Source: Betaproteobacteria bacterium (GTDB taxonomy: Bacteria > Bdellovibrionota_B > Oligoflexia > Silvanigrellales > Silvanigrellaceae). Taken from it: a stretch of 64,000 nt of DNA. Under the pieces are notes generated by a model. It was not told the origin of the DNA. It made no database searches and saw only the letters and a list, made by a program, of their open reading frames with translations. The stretch covers positions 105,760 to 169,759 of the forward strand of contig VGHE01000008.1 of assembly GCA_016868315.1 (NCBI GenBank). The letters run 5' to 3'. Shown in pieces: positions 18,411 through 27,983 of this stretch (positions within the stretch are counted from its first letter, which is position 1; each line of letters opens with the position of its first letter). Both the position numbers and the translations under genes were made by a program.

Positions 18411-21188
18411 TTATTGCTCGGAAACACGATCTGCCTCTGGGAGAATACGCACCTCGCCGCGCGCTGCATCCATGCGAACCCGCATTCCGGTCTTGAGACG
18501 ACTCACAAGTCCACCTCGGATACCCACAATTGTCGGAAGACCCAATTCACGAGCAACCACAGCAGAATGCGACAGAAGGCTGCCACGCTCAATCAAAAGC
18601 CCACTGCAAGCGGGATACAGAGGCACCCAGCCTGGGTCAGTTCGTTCTGTGACAAGTATTTCGCCATTTAAACCCTGAGCATCCTTCATCGAGTGGACAA
18701 CACGCACAATCCCCTCGACCACACCAGGACAGCAGGCCGTGCCCAGCAGAACATTGGGATCTGTTGAAGCAGGAAGATCCTGCGCAAGCAAATCGTTCCC
18801 TGCCAGAATCTCAGACCACTTGAATGACGCGCCTGCTGCTCCACGGGTCGTAAAACGGTCGGGAGGTGGCGGAGTGCGTCGATACTCTTCGAACTCAGCC
18901 TTACGCACTTGCGAGAGGCTTCTGAGCTGCAGACTCGAGGCTCGCCCCTCAACGTATGAAATGATTTCTTCGATATTGAGATAAAACACATCCTGTGTCG
19001 CATCCAGAACACCCAGCGCGTGCAAATTTCTGCCAAAACCTCGAAACAGATGCCGCACAATTCCAAAGCTTTTTGTTCGGTCAAAACGGAGATTCTCTCG
19101 ATCGCGCACCGCGCTGCGCGCATTCCGGAGTACGAACCAAAAAACCGGACGCTTCAAAAATCCAAACAGACCACCGAGCTTTTCAGCTGCAAGCGCCTCG
19201 GCCTTGTGGAGAATTTCCTTCTCGCGCGCTTCCATTTCCTCTACGGAGTAACTCTTCATTCGAACGTAGCTCCCCACGGCTTCGAGTGCGAAGCTAGGGT
19301 CATCGTGCAAATCCGGCTCCTCAAGTTTCAGCTCATTGACGCAACGAAAGCCATAGAGATCAAGAAACTCCTTAAACTTCAAATAAAGCTCGGGAAAAAC
19401 TCCGTGCTCGAACATCTCCTGCCATGCCTGCTGTGCCGTTTTGGACAGGAACCAGCTGCGGCGGTTCTCCGGGCCGTTATCTATCTCTTTGGCAATGCGC
19501 ATCAACATTCGCGTTGGCTCAGTGCTTTCCAAGTCTCCCTGCCCACATAACAGATCATTCTGCAGGGTTGCCGAGTCAGCCCCCGCAGACAGCCAACGTG
19601 TGGTGAGCGCCTTGAGCAATCCGAAAAAAACCATGCAACGGGTGTCGTTTACAATGGGTGCCTGCCAGTGTTTCAGAACACGCTCGGTCAGTGAATGATA
19701 GTAGTTGACCTGCTCCTGCAGAGACATACGCGCAAAGTTTGTATGGCGACCCTCAGCAACAATGGCATCAACGCGTTGTTCAAATGCAGTCACAAGACCA
19801 CGAATAAAGATGAGACGATAGACAACTGAGAACAACAGGCGCAGACGCGCAAAGACCGAATACTCAACAGGATTGCGGGTGAAATCGAAGAGTGCAGCAA
19901 TCTCTGGCTTGAGGTTTTGCTTCACACCCATCATGGTTTCCATGAAAGACTTGCTCTGCGCAGTCCCTGGAAACAGGTAAAGCAGCCGATACCAATTTGC
20001 GAGATTGTAGTAAACGCGCCCGCGCACCAGCCCGAGCATATTGCGGAAGGTCGCTTCATTTTCGGCAATTATTTTTTCTGGAACAAGCATCAGCCGACAG
20101 AACTGATAGTATACCTCCTGATAGCAGCGACTCACATGACTGAACGTCAGTGGCGTAGTGACACCACAAAAGCTCTCGATGATGTTTGAGTTATCCCAAA
20201 GAATATATCCCCCGCCCGCGCACTTTTCGTCGAACAGTCCATCAGGTGGAAGTGTTGTAATTGGGCGAGCTTGAAGTAAGTAGAGTTGCCCTGCCACCAA
20301 CGCCCACTCAATATCTTGTGGATGTTCGAAACGCTTCTCGACATCTAGAACGAGCTTCGAAATATTTTTGACTTCAACCGGCGATAAACTCGATTTGTTC
20401 ACAAGCTCCCCGGCCACAGCAACTTCCCGCAAACCTCCCTGCGGAGCCGCACGCAAGGCCTTTTGCTTAGCCACGATCTCCTCTTTGTAATCCAGGTTCC
20501 GTCTGTGCACTTTGAACTCATCAGCCGGCAACAAACCGCTCACAAGACCCTCACCCTGTCCCCAGACACTGCTCACAAGGAGATGGTCGCGATCGTTAGG
20601 GTCGACTGCATTACGAGAAAAAGCGACACCAGAAGCCTCGGCATCGACCATGCGCTGAATCACAACTCCAACTTTAATTCCGGTGAGCGGAAGATTACGC
20701 TCTTTACGGTATGAAAGTGCGCGTTCTGACCATCCGGAGGCCCAACAGCGCAGAACACTTTTGAGAATTTGTTCGGAACCTTTTTGGAAAAGAAAAGTTG
20801 AAAACTGCCCAGCAAACGAATTCTCCGCCGAGTCTTCATCGAGGCCACTGGAACGCACAGCCACGAAGCAGCTGATAAGACCATTGCGCTCGAGTTCTGC
20901 AACAAGCTCTTCGCGCACATCGATGGGAATGGGTTGCGAGAGGAAAAGCTCCTCAACTGCCTTTTCAAGGTCTGCGAAGTTTTGCTCATCAGACTGCAAT
21001 TGCTTATTCAACCCGTGCTGTGTGAGGAACTGGTCGAAAGCATCGACACCGAGACAAACCCATTCGGGTACAGGAAAGTTTGACTGCGAGAGTCGAGCTA
21101 GGTTGTATGCCTTCCCCCCGCCGAGCCGCTTCACTTCTTCCGGGCGGGTCAGAGAAGTCAACACATAGCGCGCATTCGACTCATTCAT
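18411..21188 (-). CDS. PEP synthase / rifampicin-phosphotransferase-like enzyme
   Basis: 925 residues in the three-part layout of PEP synthase, PPDK and rifampicin phosphotransferase: an ATP-grasp-like PPDK_N domain (VAVRSSGLDEDSAENSF near residue 115), a long middle region, and a C-terminal PEP-utilising swivel domain with GSLLSHSAVVARELGLP, where His874 is the predicted phosphocarrier. There is no C-terminal PEP/pyruvate TIM barrel, so it resembles rifampicin phosphotransferases, which move the beta-phosphate of ATP onto a small-molecule hydroxyl, more than central-carbon PEP synthase. Here it lies 16 bases behind the OleC/UbiA fusion gene, suggesting a pathway-specific phosphorylation; substrate unknown. 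Confidence 0.8.
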   Translation of the reverse strand: MNESNARYVLTSLTRPEEVKRLGGGKAYNLARLSQSNFPVPEWVCLGVDAFDQFLTQHGLNKQLQSDEQNFADLEKAVEELFLSQPIPIDVREELVAELERNGLISCFVAVRSSGLDEDSAENSFAGQFSTFLFQKGSEQILKSVLRCWASGWSERALSYRKERNLPLTGIKVGVVIQRMVDAEASGVAFSRNAVDPNDRDHLLVSSVWGQGEGLVSGLLPADEFKVHRRNLDYKEEIVAKQKALRAAPQGGLREVAVAGELVNKSSLSPVEVKNISKLVLDVEKRFEHPQDIEWALVAGQLYLLQARPITTLPPDGLFDEKCAGGGYILWDNSNIIESFCGVTTPLTFSHVSRCYQEVYYQFCRLMLVPEKIIAENEATFRNMLGLVRGRVYYNLANWYRLLYLFPGTAQSKSFMETMMGVKQNLKPEIAALFDFTRNPVEYSVFARLRLLFSVVYRLIFIRGLVTAFEQRVDAIVAEGRHTNFARMSLQEQVNYYHSLTERVLKHWQAPIVNDTRCMVFFGLLKALTTRWLSAGADSATLQNDLLCGQGDLESTEPTRMLMRIAKEIDNGPENRRSWFLSKTAQQAWQEMFEHGVFPELYLKFKEFLDLYGFRCVNELKLEEPDLHDDPSFALEAVGSYVRMKSYSVEEMEAREKEILHKAEALAAEKLGGLFGFLKRPVFWFVLRNARSAVRDRENLRFDRTKSFGIVRHLFRGFGRNLHALGVLDATQDVFYLNIEEIISYVEGRASSLQLRSLSQVRKAEFEEYRRTPPPPDRFTTRGAAGASFKWSEILAGNDLLAQDLPASTDPNVLLGTACCPGVVEGIVRVVHSMKDAQGLNGEILVTERTDPGWVPLYPACSGLLIERGSLLSHSAVVARELGLPTIVGIRGGLVSRLKTGMRVRMDAARGEVRILPEADRVSEQ

Positions 21189-21204
21189 GTGCTGCTCTCC
21201 AATT

Positions 21205-23532
21205 TCAATAATTCAAAAGTGTAAGAACACCCATCCAAGCCGAGGCCAAGACAGAGAGTGCTGCGAAACCTTCTGCAGGCTTGTGCAAACCATCGCGCAG
21301 CGAGTGTAACAAAACCACGAGCACAGTTGGAATCTGCACAAGCGCCAAAACAGCAATAGACGCGAATTCATTGCGTGCAGAAAAGACAAGCATAAGCGCA
21401 CCAGCTTGAAAAACAACAGCGACACACGCAGCAGGCTTGAGTCCGTAGATTTGCCTGTAGGTCTGTGCAGCCGGATGCGCATCTGGTTTGAGTTTTCTTG
21501 CGAACTCGTAGGAAAGCGAGGCTATGACATTGAGGCTTACAAAAACCCAAGCCAGCCGCTCTCTGGCAAACTCAGGAGAGAACAAGGTCACTCCAAAAAG
21601 ATATAATGGAATACCGACAGCCTGGTGCGACAAAGCATAAACGAATGGAAAACTTGCAAGCTTCTGGCCGATATAGAACTCTTTGTACATAAGCCAGAGG
21701 TAGATTGAAGAGAGAAGAAAAAGCGAACCTGCAAGGTTTGATACAAAAACGAACAGCGAAACCCCAGCCAGCATCAAGAGTCCCATGACCACGCGGATGC
21801 CTACTTGCATTTCCGGTGCGGAAATAAGCCCACGCGGCAGAGGACGGGTTGGATTAGCCAGCTTGTCCTTCTCGAAATCCTTGATTTCATCCATCATGCG
21901 CGCGGCAATCATAAACAAAACGGAGGCAACAACAGCGACGCTCCCCCCCGCGAAGACACTCAAACCGCTGGGACACCCCTGTGGTGCAGAGCAGAATCCA
22001 CGCCCAACAGTAAACAAATAGGCGCTCACAACAGGACCCAATGCCAAAAACACAAGAACTGCGAGCGGACTTCGTTCTTTAAGATAGATCCACCAACGCA
22101 ACATCATTAACCCCTTTTCCCAGATGGCAACGCGATCGATTCGAGCCCTGTGGCGACGATCCCGAGTCAGCACTGAAGTCAACACCGTTGGCTTTTCACC
22201 CAACAACTCGCTGGCCGATTTTTCCACATGTCGAGCATCATCATCGGCAATCAACAATGGACGGCTGTTGTTGTCGCGTCTCAAGAAGCACCGTGTATGA
22301 CCCAAGCGCGCATAAAGTTTCTGCTCGAAGAGAAAATCCTCTAGCGGCTGCCCTTTTCGTCCCATGTACCAAAGCCCATCGGTATCGCTGATCACCCGAT
22401 CGCCCATGCAATGCCAAAGTGTTCCGTTCTGATCTCGTTCTTTGTTTAAAAATGTATCTTTTGAGTTGCCGAGGTATTCCGGACAAACATTTACACCTGC
22501 AACCCACAGCACGGAGTCATCTGCAAAGCGCACGCTTAACTCTGGAATAGGATGACCCACATTGAGTGCATGCATGAATCCCTTACGGCGAGAGTTCTCA
22601 AGGGAGAGCCGTGCATCAATGAACGCAACCGGCTCGACTTCTGTTCCACCATAAATCTGGCGCACCTCAGCACGTGGTAACACCCTCAGAGCTCGTTCAA
22701 GCAACTCACATTCAACCAGTGCACCGCCAACATTAATGTGTTGCAAAGATGCAAACGCTTTGTTGTGGTCGAGAATATGCCGCAGGACCGCAGGCCCACA
22801 CGAGAGCGAGCGCGGCCAGAGTGACTTATGGAGTGATTCAATCCGTGTAAGAGCACTCACCGACCAGTTGGCGGGAAGCAACAGCGAGCCACGCCCTGTT
22901 CCCAAGTGATACAGTGCGAGATTTGGAAAAACAGCGAGGTCTGGCTCCTCGATTTTGTCGTCTTGCCCGTACTTTTCGAGAATTTCGTGCAGCTCCCACA
23001 AATACGCATGGCTCCGCACCACACCTTTGGGAATGCCCGTTGTTCCCGTAGTGAAAGAAATTGTTGCCGGGAGTTGCGCAGAAATTTCCAAGACCTGAAA
23101 CTGGGAGGCATCGGTTGAAAGAATCGTATCCGGCGACAAATACACTGCCCTCAGCGACCTCAGACTCGAACTTCTTAAGCGCCAAAGCCAACCAAAACGG
23201 TCGAAAAAAGCGGCCTTAACATTTACGAGCTTGAGTACGTGTTCAATATGTTGGGCAGGCATCCAGGGCTCAACGAAGACAATACCTACCCCCAATCCCA
23301 ATAATCCTAGAAGCGCTGCATAGAGCTCTGCTCCAGGCAATGCCATGACCAGCGCAGTATCACCAGGCTGCAATCCCACCGACAAAGCAGCCTTTTGACG
23401 CGCTGCGGCGCGCTCTCCCATCTCGCGAAAGCTGACCACACCGTCACGCATTGACCACAATGCAAGTTTCTCAGGGTGAGCTGCGATGCGCTGCAAAACC
23501 CTGATCGAGCAATTTCCGTTCGGAGCAGGCAC
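21205..23532 (-). CDS. Fusion: OleC-like adenylating enzyme + UbiA-type prenyltransferase
   Basis: 775 residues from GTG with GGAGG four bases upstream. Residues 1 to about 470 are an ANL adenylating domain (ISFTTGTTGIPKG P-loop, QIYGGTEVE, MGDRV). Its C-terminal subdomain DRRHRARIDR resembles OleC-type RHxAKIxR, but the catalytic Lys position reads Arg. From about residue 480 comes a UbiA membrane domain with eight or nine helices and the Asp-rich motif MMDEIKDFEKDK (near 545-556) followed by NPTRPLPRGL; the second motif is partial (RKLKPDAHP). UbiA proteins join prenyl or related lipid groups to aromatic or sugar acceptors. The fusion implies that acid activation and prenyl transfer act on one substrate at the inner membrane. 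Confidence 0.82.
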   Translation of the reverse strand: MPAPNGNCSIRVLQRIAAHPEKLALWSMRDGVVSFREMGERAAARQKAALSVGLQPGDTALVMALPGAELYAALLGLLGLGVGIVFVEPWMPAQHIEHVLKLVNVKAAFFDRFGWLWRLRSSSLRSLRAVYLSPDTILSTDASQFQVLEISAQLPATISFTTGTTGIPKGVVRSHAYLWELHEILEKYGQDDKIEEPDLAVFPNLALYHLGTGRGSLLLPANWSVSALTRIESLHKSLWPRSLSCGPAVLRHILDHNKAFASLQHINVGGALVECELLERALRVLPRAEVRQIYGGTEVEPVAFIDARLSLENSRRKGFMHALNVGHPIPELSVRFADDSVLWVAGVNVCPEYLGNSKDTFLNKERDQNGTLWHCMGDRVISDTDGLWYMGRKGQPLEDFLFEQKLYARLGHTRCFLRRDNNSRPLLIADDDARHVEKSASELLGEKPTVLTSVLTRDRRHRARIDRVAIWEKGLMMLRWWIYLKERSPLAVLVFLALGPVVSAYLFTVGRGFCSAPQGCPSGLSVFAGGSVAVVASVLFMIAARMMDEIKDFEKDKLANPTRPLPRGLISAPEMQVGIRVVMGLLMLAGVSLFVFVSNLAGSLFLLSSIYLWLMYKEFYIGQKLASFPFVYALSHQAVGIPLYLFGVTLFSPEFARERLAWVFVSLNVIASLSYEFARKLKPDAHPAAQTYRQIYGLKPAACVAVVFQAGALMLVFSARNEFASIAVLALVQIPTVLVVLLHSLRDGLHKPAEGFAALSVLASAWMGVLTLLNY

Positions 23533-23682
23533 ACGGCCTCCAAGACCTCAGATGAACCTTCGAGGTGTCGGGCAATTTGCTGAAAACTTTAAAATAAAGA
23601 AGGAAATTTAAAAAACAGCTTTTGTCACAGAGCTTTTGTTCCGAATACCCGCAACGTCGGCACGATGAGCAAGGATAGCATC

Positions 23683-24663
23683 ATGACTTTACCTGACTTA
23701 CGAACAATCGCTGAAAACGCACAAAAAGATGCCTACAGCATTGATCGTATTCAATGGCACAAGGGCGTCGATAGCCAACGCCATTATTTTCCTGAAATCC
23801 TCACGCCGCTGTACCACTGTGCATCCTACAGAACTGTTCTCGATGACTCCGATAGGAAGCTCTACAACCAGCTCTATGCGCAGTACATCAGTGAACAGTT
23901 CATCTTTCTTGAGGATCGTTTTTTGTGTCGGGTGGTCGAAGGCCTATTGCCCTGGGCTGGGCAGGTTTCTTGGGACTTGAAACGCTGCCTTGAAATTTTT
24001 CTGGAAGAGGAAGTTAAACATACGGAGATGTTCCGCAGATTAAACCGCCTCTGCAACCCTGAGGTTTACGGGCAAAGTGATTTTCGATTCCTCCAGCTGC
24101 GCCCTCTTGAAAACAAATTAATAGAAACCATGTCCAAATATCCAAAGGCTCTCAACTTCTGGATATGGATTGCACTCCTGTTTGAAGAAAAGACGATTGA
24201 CTGTTTTACTCACTACAGAATGCAACAACGCGATGACCAGGCTCAGAAGGTTGATCCGCTGCATTATCAGGTGCACCAGTTTCACATGCTCGATGAAGCA
24301 AGGCATGTGCAAATCGATGAACACTTGTTGCATTATATTTTCAACAAAGCCAACCCGTTTGTGCGACAAATGAATATCGCACTGCTTAAAAAAACGATGT
24401 CAAATTACACAAATCTAAAGCGCGCGAATATTATGATTTTGGAACAACTATGTCAGGTGCAAACTCGGCTCCGGTCGCAGGTTGCGCGACTCTCAGATGA
24501 AGTCCGTGCCCAGAATGGCCAAGCTGATTACCAAGTCGCACAATACTCTCGCAAAAACTTTCCAAAAACCTTTTCTTACTTTGATGCAGCCCCCGATGTG
24601 CGCAATGCCATGCGAAAAGTCATACTCACATATCATCCGCAAGAGGAGAGTCTTTCTGCATGA
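23683..24663 (+). CDS. Di-iron oxygenase-like protein (AurF / ferritin-like)
   Basis: 326 residues; the ATG at 23683 is preferred over the in-frame ATG six codons upstream because AAGGA lies at correct spacing only for the inner one. A mostly helical protein with carboxylate/His metal motifs LEEEVKHTEMF and DEARHVQIDEH, plus Glu residues on intervening helices (FLEDRF, FEEKTID), the pattern of AurF-like (PF11583) di-iron N-oxygenases and related ferritin-like enzymes. It probably uses O2 to oxidise an amine or C-H bond. It is divergent from the OleC/UbiA fusion and leads a three-gene operon, suggesting an oxidative tailoring step in the same pathway. Confidence 0.72.
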   Translation: MTLPDLRTIAENAQKDAYSIDRIQWHKGVDSQRHYFPEILTPLYHCASYRTVLDDSDRKLYNQLYAQYISEQFIFLEDRFLCRVVEGLLPWAGQVSWDLKRCLEIFLEEEVKHTEMFRRLNRLCNPEVYGQSDFRFLQLRPLENKLIETMSKYPKALNFWIWIALLFEEKTIDCFTHYRMQQRDDQAQKVDPLHYQVHQFHMLDEARHVQIDEHLLHYIFNKANPFVRQMNIALLKKTMSNYTNLKRANIMILEQLCQVQTRLRSQVARLSDEVRAQNGQADYQVAQYSRKNFPKTFSYFDAAPDVRNAMRKVILTYHPQEESLSA

Positions 24664-24690
24664 GCCAGAATCGAATCGAGGCCGCAAACA

Positions 24691-25770
24691 ATGCCGCGTA
24701 ACATAGAAATACACAGACGCTCTGAAGCTCACGCGAGGCAGGAATTCGACTCAGCCTTCAGCACCTATATTTCAACGGCCATGAAGAGCTCTGACGACGC
24801 AGTTAACCTGGAGAGGCAGGGCTACAGCAAATTCGCTTTGAATTACGCCCAAACGAGAGAGTGTGAATTCTGGATGGCAACCGACGCCCACAGCGGAGAT
24901 GTTATTGCCCGTCTTGGAGCAGACTTCAGCAAATCCATGGAAAATTTGGGCAGCGTAGGTTTTTTTGACTGCGAACCTACACCTGTAGGCAAATCCGCTG
25001 CAGTTTCGCTCTTGGCCAATGCCTATTCATGGCTGAAGGAAAAAGGAGCCTGCGCTGCAGTTGGTCCGATGGACTTCAACAGTTGGTTCCAATATCGCTT
25101 TAAAGTTAAGAATCACGAGAGCGCCATCCCTGATTTTCCCTGGGAGCCTCCACCCTGCGATTTCCATCTTGAGCTTTTCAAAGAGAGCGGATTCTCTGAG
25201 CACATTCGGTACTCGAGCTTCTTCTTCGAACTGCCTTCCCTTGACCTTTGGGATGCCTACATTGCGCGGCTCGAAACTGACCACAAACGTGTTCTTGCAA
25301 GCGGGTATTCAATCACTGGAATCCGCTGGGACGAGAATTTAGAGCCCGACCTGCGAAAGATCTTCATGCTGCTCAATCGTGCGTTCGCGCAGAGCCCCAT
25401 GTTTGAGGAGATCCCATTTGAAGTTTTTTCGGCGATGACCCTCTCCACCCTCAGGTCGAAGAACTGCGCAGGTTCGAGCCTCTGCTTTTCACAGGAGGGT
25501 GAGCTTGTTGCTTTTCTCTTTTCCTTCGTCAGCCATGACACCGCAATATACAAGACGATTGCCGTGCACCCCGACTTTCAATCCTTGGGCATTGGCAACG
25601 CACTCACCCTGGAACTCTGCAAAGCCTGCAGGCAAATGGGACTCTTGAAGAGTGCAGGAGCCCTGATTCGCTCCGGAAACAATAGCGAGATGATAGGCCG
25701 AGGTTTTGCAAAATTCGCCGCTGCATCTGGTCTGAATGAATATATTCTCATGCGGAAGGATCTGCTGTGA
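24691..25770 (+). CDS. Long GNAT acyltransferase (YghO-like)
   Basis: 359 residues. The C-terminal third has a GNAT acetyl-CoA-binding signature IAVHPDFQSLGIGNAL. The N-terminal part carries GPMDFNSWFQYRF and PPPCDFHLELFKESGF, a layout seen in the YghO-like long GNAT family, which is often found near lipid or natural-product genes. It should acylate an amine or hydroxyl of a small molecule. It starts 27 bases after the di-iron gene and overlaps the next gene by 4 bases (GTGA). Confidence 0.72.
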   Translation: MPRNIEIHRRSEAHARQEFDSAFSTYISTAMKSSDDAVNLERQGYSKFALNYAQTRECEFWMATDAHSGDVIARLGADFSKSMENLGSVGFFDCEPTPVGKSAAVSLLANAYSWLKEKGACAAVGPMDFNSWFQYRFKVKNHESAIPDFPWEPPPCDFHLELFKESGFSEHIRYSSFFFELPSLDLWDAYIARLETDHKRVLASGYSITGIRWDENLEPDLRKIFMLLNRAFAQSPMFEEIPFEVFSAMTLSTLRSKNCAGSSLCFSQEGELVAFLFSFVSHDTAIYKTIAVHPDFQSLGIGNALTLELCKACRQMGLLKSAGALIRSGNNSEMIGRGFAKFAAASGLNEYILMRKDLL

Positions 25771-26204
25771 ATGCATTTCATAAGAACATCATTTTGCTCT
25801 CTACTGCGAGTTGTTTTGTTTCGGCAACAGCGAGCGCTTTGGACTTTGGCAAACCGGTGCGGGCAGGTTTCTCCTTCGGTGCCATCCGCACCGGGGGCGC
25901 TGCAATTTCGGTCGATACTGGAGCACTTTTTAATAGCAACATCAGCGCGGGATTTGAGTTTTTTAACCTCAATCTTGTGTCATTGCGGGCATTGATGTGG
26001 GAGCAGCCCGGAAACATGTCGGGTTTCAACGGCGGTGCAAAACTTTACCTCGGATTAGGATCAAAGTTTGCCCTCGAGCCTGGTGCCGAAGTGGGATGGA
26101 CTTACAGAATGAAGAACCGCATTGACGTCGGTGCCGGAATCGATCTTGTGTTTTCTGACTCCATTGGAGGGTCAATTAAAATTGGAGCCGGTCTGTTGTT
26201 CTGA
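25767..26204 (+). CDS. Small exported beta-barrel-like protein
   Basis: 145 residues. The GTG start overlaps the GNAT stop (GTGA) and has AAGGA six bases upstream. A signal peptide ends near ASALDF; the mature part is short alternating strands rich in Gly, Phe and Leu, ending in GAGLLF with terminal Phe, typical of outer-membrane barrels. About 120 mature residues would allow an eight-strand barrel. Translational coupling to the GNAT gene is notable and suggests an outer-membrane partner for the pathway product, by position only. Confidence 0.55.
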   Translation: MNAFHKNIILLSTASCFVSATASALDFGKPVRAGFSFGAIRTGGAAISVDTGALFNSNISAGFEFFNLNLVSLRALMWEQPGNMSGFNGGAKLYLGLGSKFALEPGAEVGWTYRMKNRIDVGAGIDLVFSDSIGGSIKIGAGLLF

Positions 26205-26280
26205 TGCTTTTTTGCATGCGTATTGCTCCGGTTGAGCAGTTGTTGTGTGGTTTGCGGTTCGTGGAATGTGGAGGTAGACG

Positions 26281-27099
26281 GTGGCTTTTTGCAAATTGAG
26301 GCTTGCATGTGGGTCGATTTTTCTGCCTCTCATCTGGTCATGTGCTAACCCTGGCCAAGTTGCGGAAGTCAGCAACACGCGCGGTTTCGAAGTTGTCTTG
26401 GTTGCACTCCAATCAAGCGTCATTAAGGACTCCACCGAACAATCTATGAGTCTGGATTCCCACCGGAAATGCAAAATTGTTGTTGGTGAATCTATCCAAC
26501 TTAAAGAAGAGCCAAAGCTTGTCCAGACCGACAATGGCCCCCACTACAAAATCACACTGCTTCCGGAGCAACAGCTCAGTGCCCCTTGCCGCATAGAAAG
26601 CGCTTACGTCTTTGCGTCTCACTTTCGGCAAGAATTGTTTCAGAGTGGAACAAGAAATCCGAGCAGCCCTGCCCCAGATGTGCCTCAACAGTCACCATCG
26701 CCGGGATCACAGAATGCAGAGCAGCGGTTCGCCTGGCCGACGCAATCGGGGGTAGTGACCTCAGGTTTTGGTCAGCGTTTTGGTGTTCTGCATGAAGGTA
26801 TCGATATTGCCTTACTCACAGGCTCACCCATCTTGGCATCGGCTGCTGGTCACATTGCGTTTGCCGGATGGAGTTCTGCCGGCTTTGGAAACCTGATTCG
26901 ACTCGCGCATCCCGACAATTTCGAAACACGTTATGCGCACAACTCTGACCTCCTCGACATGACTGTTGGAAAAGTGATTCTGGCCGGCGACCAGATAGCA
27001 AAAAGTGGAAACACCGGACTCTCAACAGGCTCACACCTGCATTTCGAAATCAGAACCCGAGGCAAAGCCGTGGATCCAATGTATCACTTGCCTAGGTGA
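26281..27099 (+). CDS. M23 (LytM-type) peptidoglycan endopeptidase lipoprotein
   Basis: 272 residues from GTG with GGAGGT five bases upstream. Lipoprotein signal (lipobox WSC), a N-terminal region of about 110 residues, a Pro/Ser spacer, then the M23 domain with zinc ligands His171 and Asp175 (HEGID) and His252/His254 (HLHFE), all present, so it should be active rather than a degenerate LytM activator. Expected to cut peptide crosslinks in the periplasm. It is followed closely by an exported unknown gene. Confidence 0.92.
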   Translation: MAFCKLRLACGSIFLPLIWSCANPGQVAEVSNTRGFEVVLVALQSSVIKDSTEQSMSLDSHRKCKIVVGESIQLKEEPKLVQTDNGPHYKITLLPEQQLSAPCRIESAYVFASHFRQELFQSGTRNPSSPAPDVPQQSPSPGSQNAEQRFAWPTQSGVVTSGFGQRFGVLHEGIDIALLTGSPILASAAGHIAFAGWSSAGFGNLIRLAHPDNFETRYAHNSDLLDMTVGKVILAGDQIAKSGNTGLSTGSHLHFEIRTRGKAVDPMYHLPR

Positions 27100-27109
27100 G
27101 GCAACTGAT

Positions 27110-27982
27110 ATGAAGAGAAAACTCCTTGCGAGCAGTTTCTTAATTTGTGGAGCGTTGCTTGTTTCAAGCCCCATTGTCAAAGTCGAATTGTCCGCACTCG
27201 ACCTCACGGAAAATATGGAAGTTCCAGAGCTGATTCCCTACAGGACCCCATTTGAGAACGGCTTTTTGCCTCTGAATTTCGAGCAAAAAGGTGATCCGGG
27301 AATTTCAGTCGGTGAAGAGTCCTCAACAGAGGTTAATCAGATACCACAAGAGCCCAACGATGCGATGCCGCGTGATTCATTCGTGCGTCTTCATTCTCCG
27401 GGGGATTTCTTTCGGAAATTGAATCCAAAGCTAAGTGAACGCTTTGTAATGCCGGAACCACGTTTCAAACCGCACAAAAATTGCAAACGAAACGGCGCTC
27501 AGCTGCGTCAATCCTTTAAAGACAGCCTGAGTCGGCTAGAGCTGTCGGGTGAACAGCTCCTTCCTGAGAAGGGAGCTATTCTTGACTTGAACTTCTATTT
27601 CCAACATGCGGAAAAATACTACCAACTCTCAATGGAGCCCACGAGCCGAAGCCTCGCTGATTATCGCATTACTCTTCTGCAAAGCACCAGTCCCGACTTT
27701 TCCACCGAGCTGATGCGCATCGATGATGGAAAAATGAGTCAGTTTCAGCAGCTTCAACGCCTCGACGCGCTCACGAGTCTCAGGCTTCTCGTGGATGATT
27801 ATTCTGCTCAGGGTGCACGCTGGGGTGCAAGGACGACTCTTCTTGCAGACTCACTCGATTCATCTGAGGATAAAACACGCACCAAATTTGAATTTCACAA
27901 TGGTGCGCTGCGGGGATTTATGAACAATCAGCAGGAATGCCATCTTGCCGATGACAATTCACTTGAGTGTCTGTGCTGGTGA
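27110..27982 (+). CDS. Exported protein of unknown function
   Basis: 290 residues beginning MKRKLLASSFLICG with a signal peptide or anchor; the longer frame would overlap the endopeptidase. Mature part is acidic, contains few Cys (one early, two at the C-terminal CLCW), and I recognise no domain. The start lies 10 bases after the endopeptidase stop, with AGGTGAG overlapping that stop, so it is probably co-expressed with the M23 enzyme. It converges on the Dps gene with a 1-base gap. Confidence 0.6.
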   Translation: MKRKLLASSFLICGALLVSSPIVKVELSALDLTENMEVPELIPYRTPFENGFLPLNFEQKGDPGISVGEESSTEVNQIPQEPNDAMPRDSFVRLHSPGDFFRKLNPKLSERFVMPEPRFKPHKNCKRNGAQLRQSFKDSLSRLELSGEQLLPEKGAILDLNFYFQHAEKYYQLSMEPTSRSLADYRITLLQSTSPDFSTELMRIDDGKMSQFQQLQRLDALTSLRLLVDDYSAQGARWGARTTLLADSLDSSEDKTRTKFEFHNGALRGFMNNQQECHLADDNSLECLCW

Positions 27983-27983
27983 G

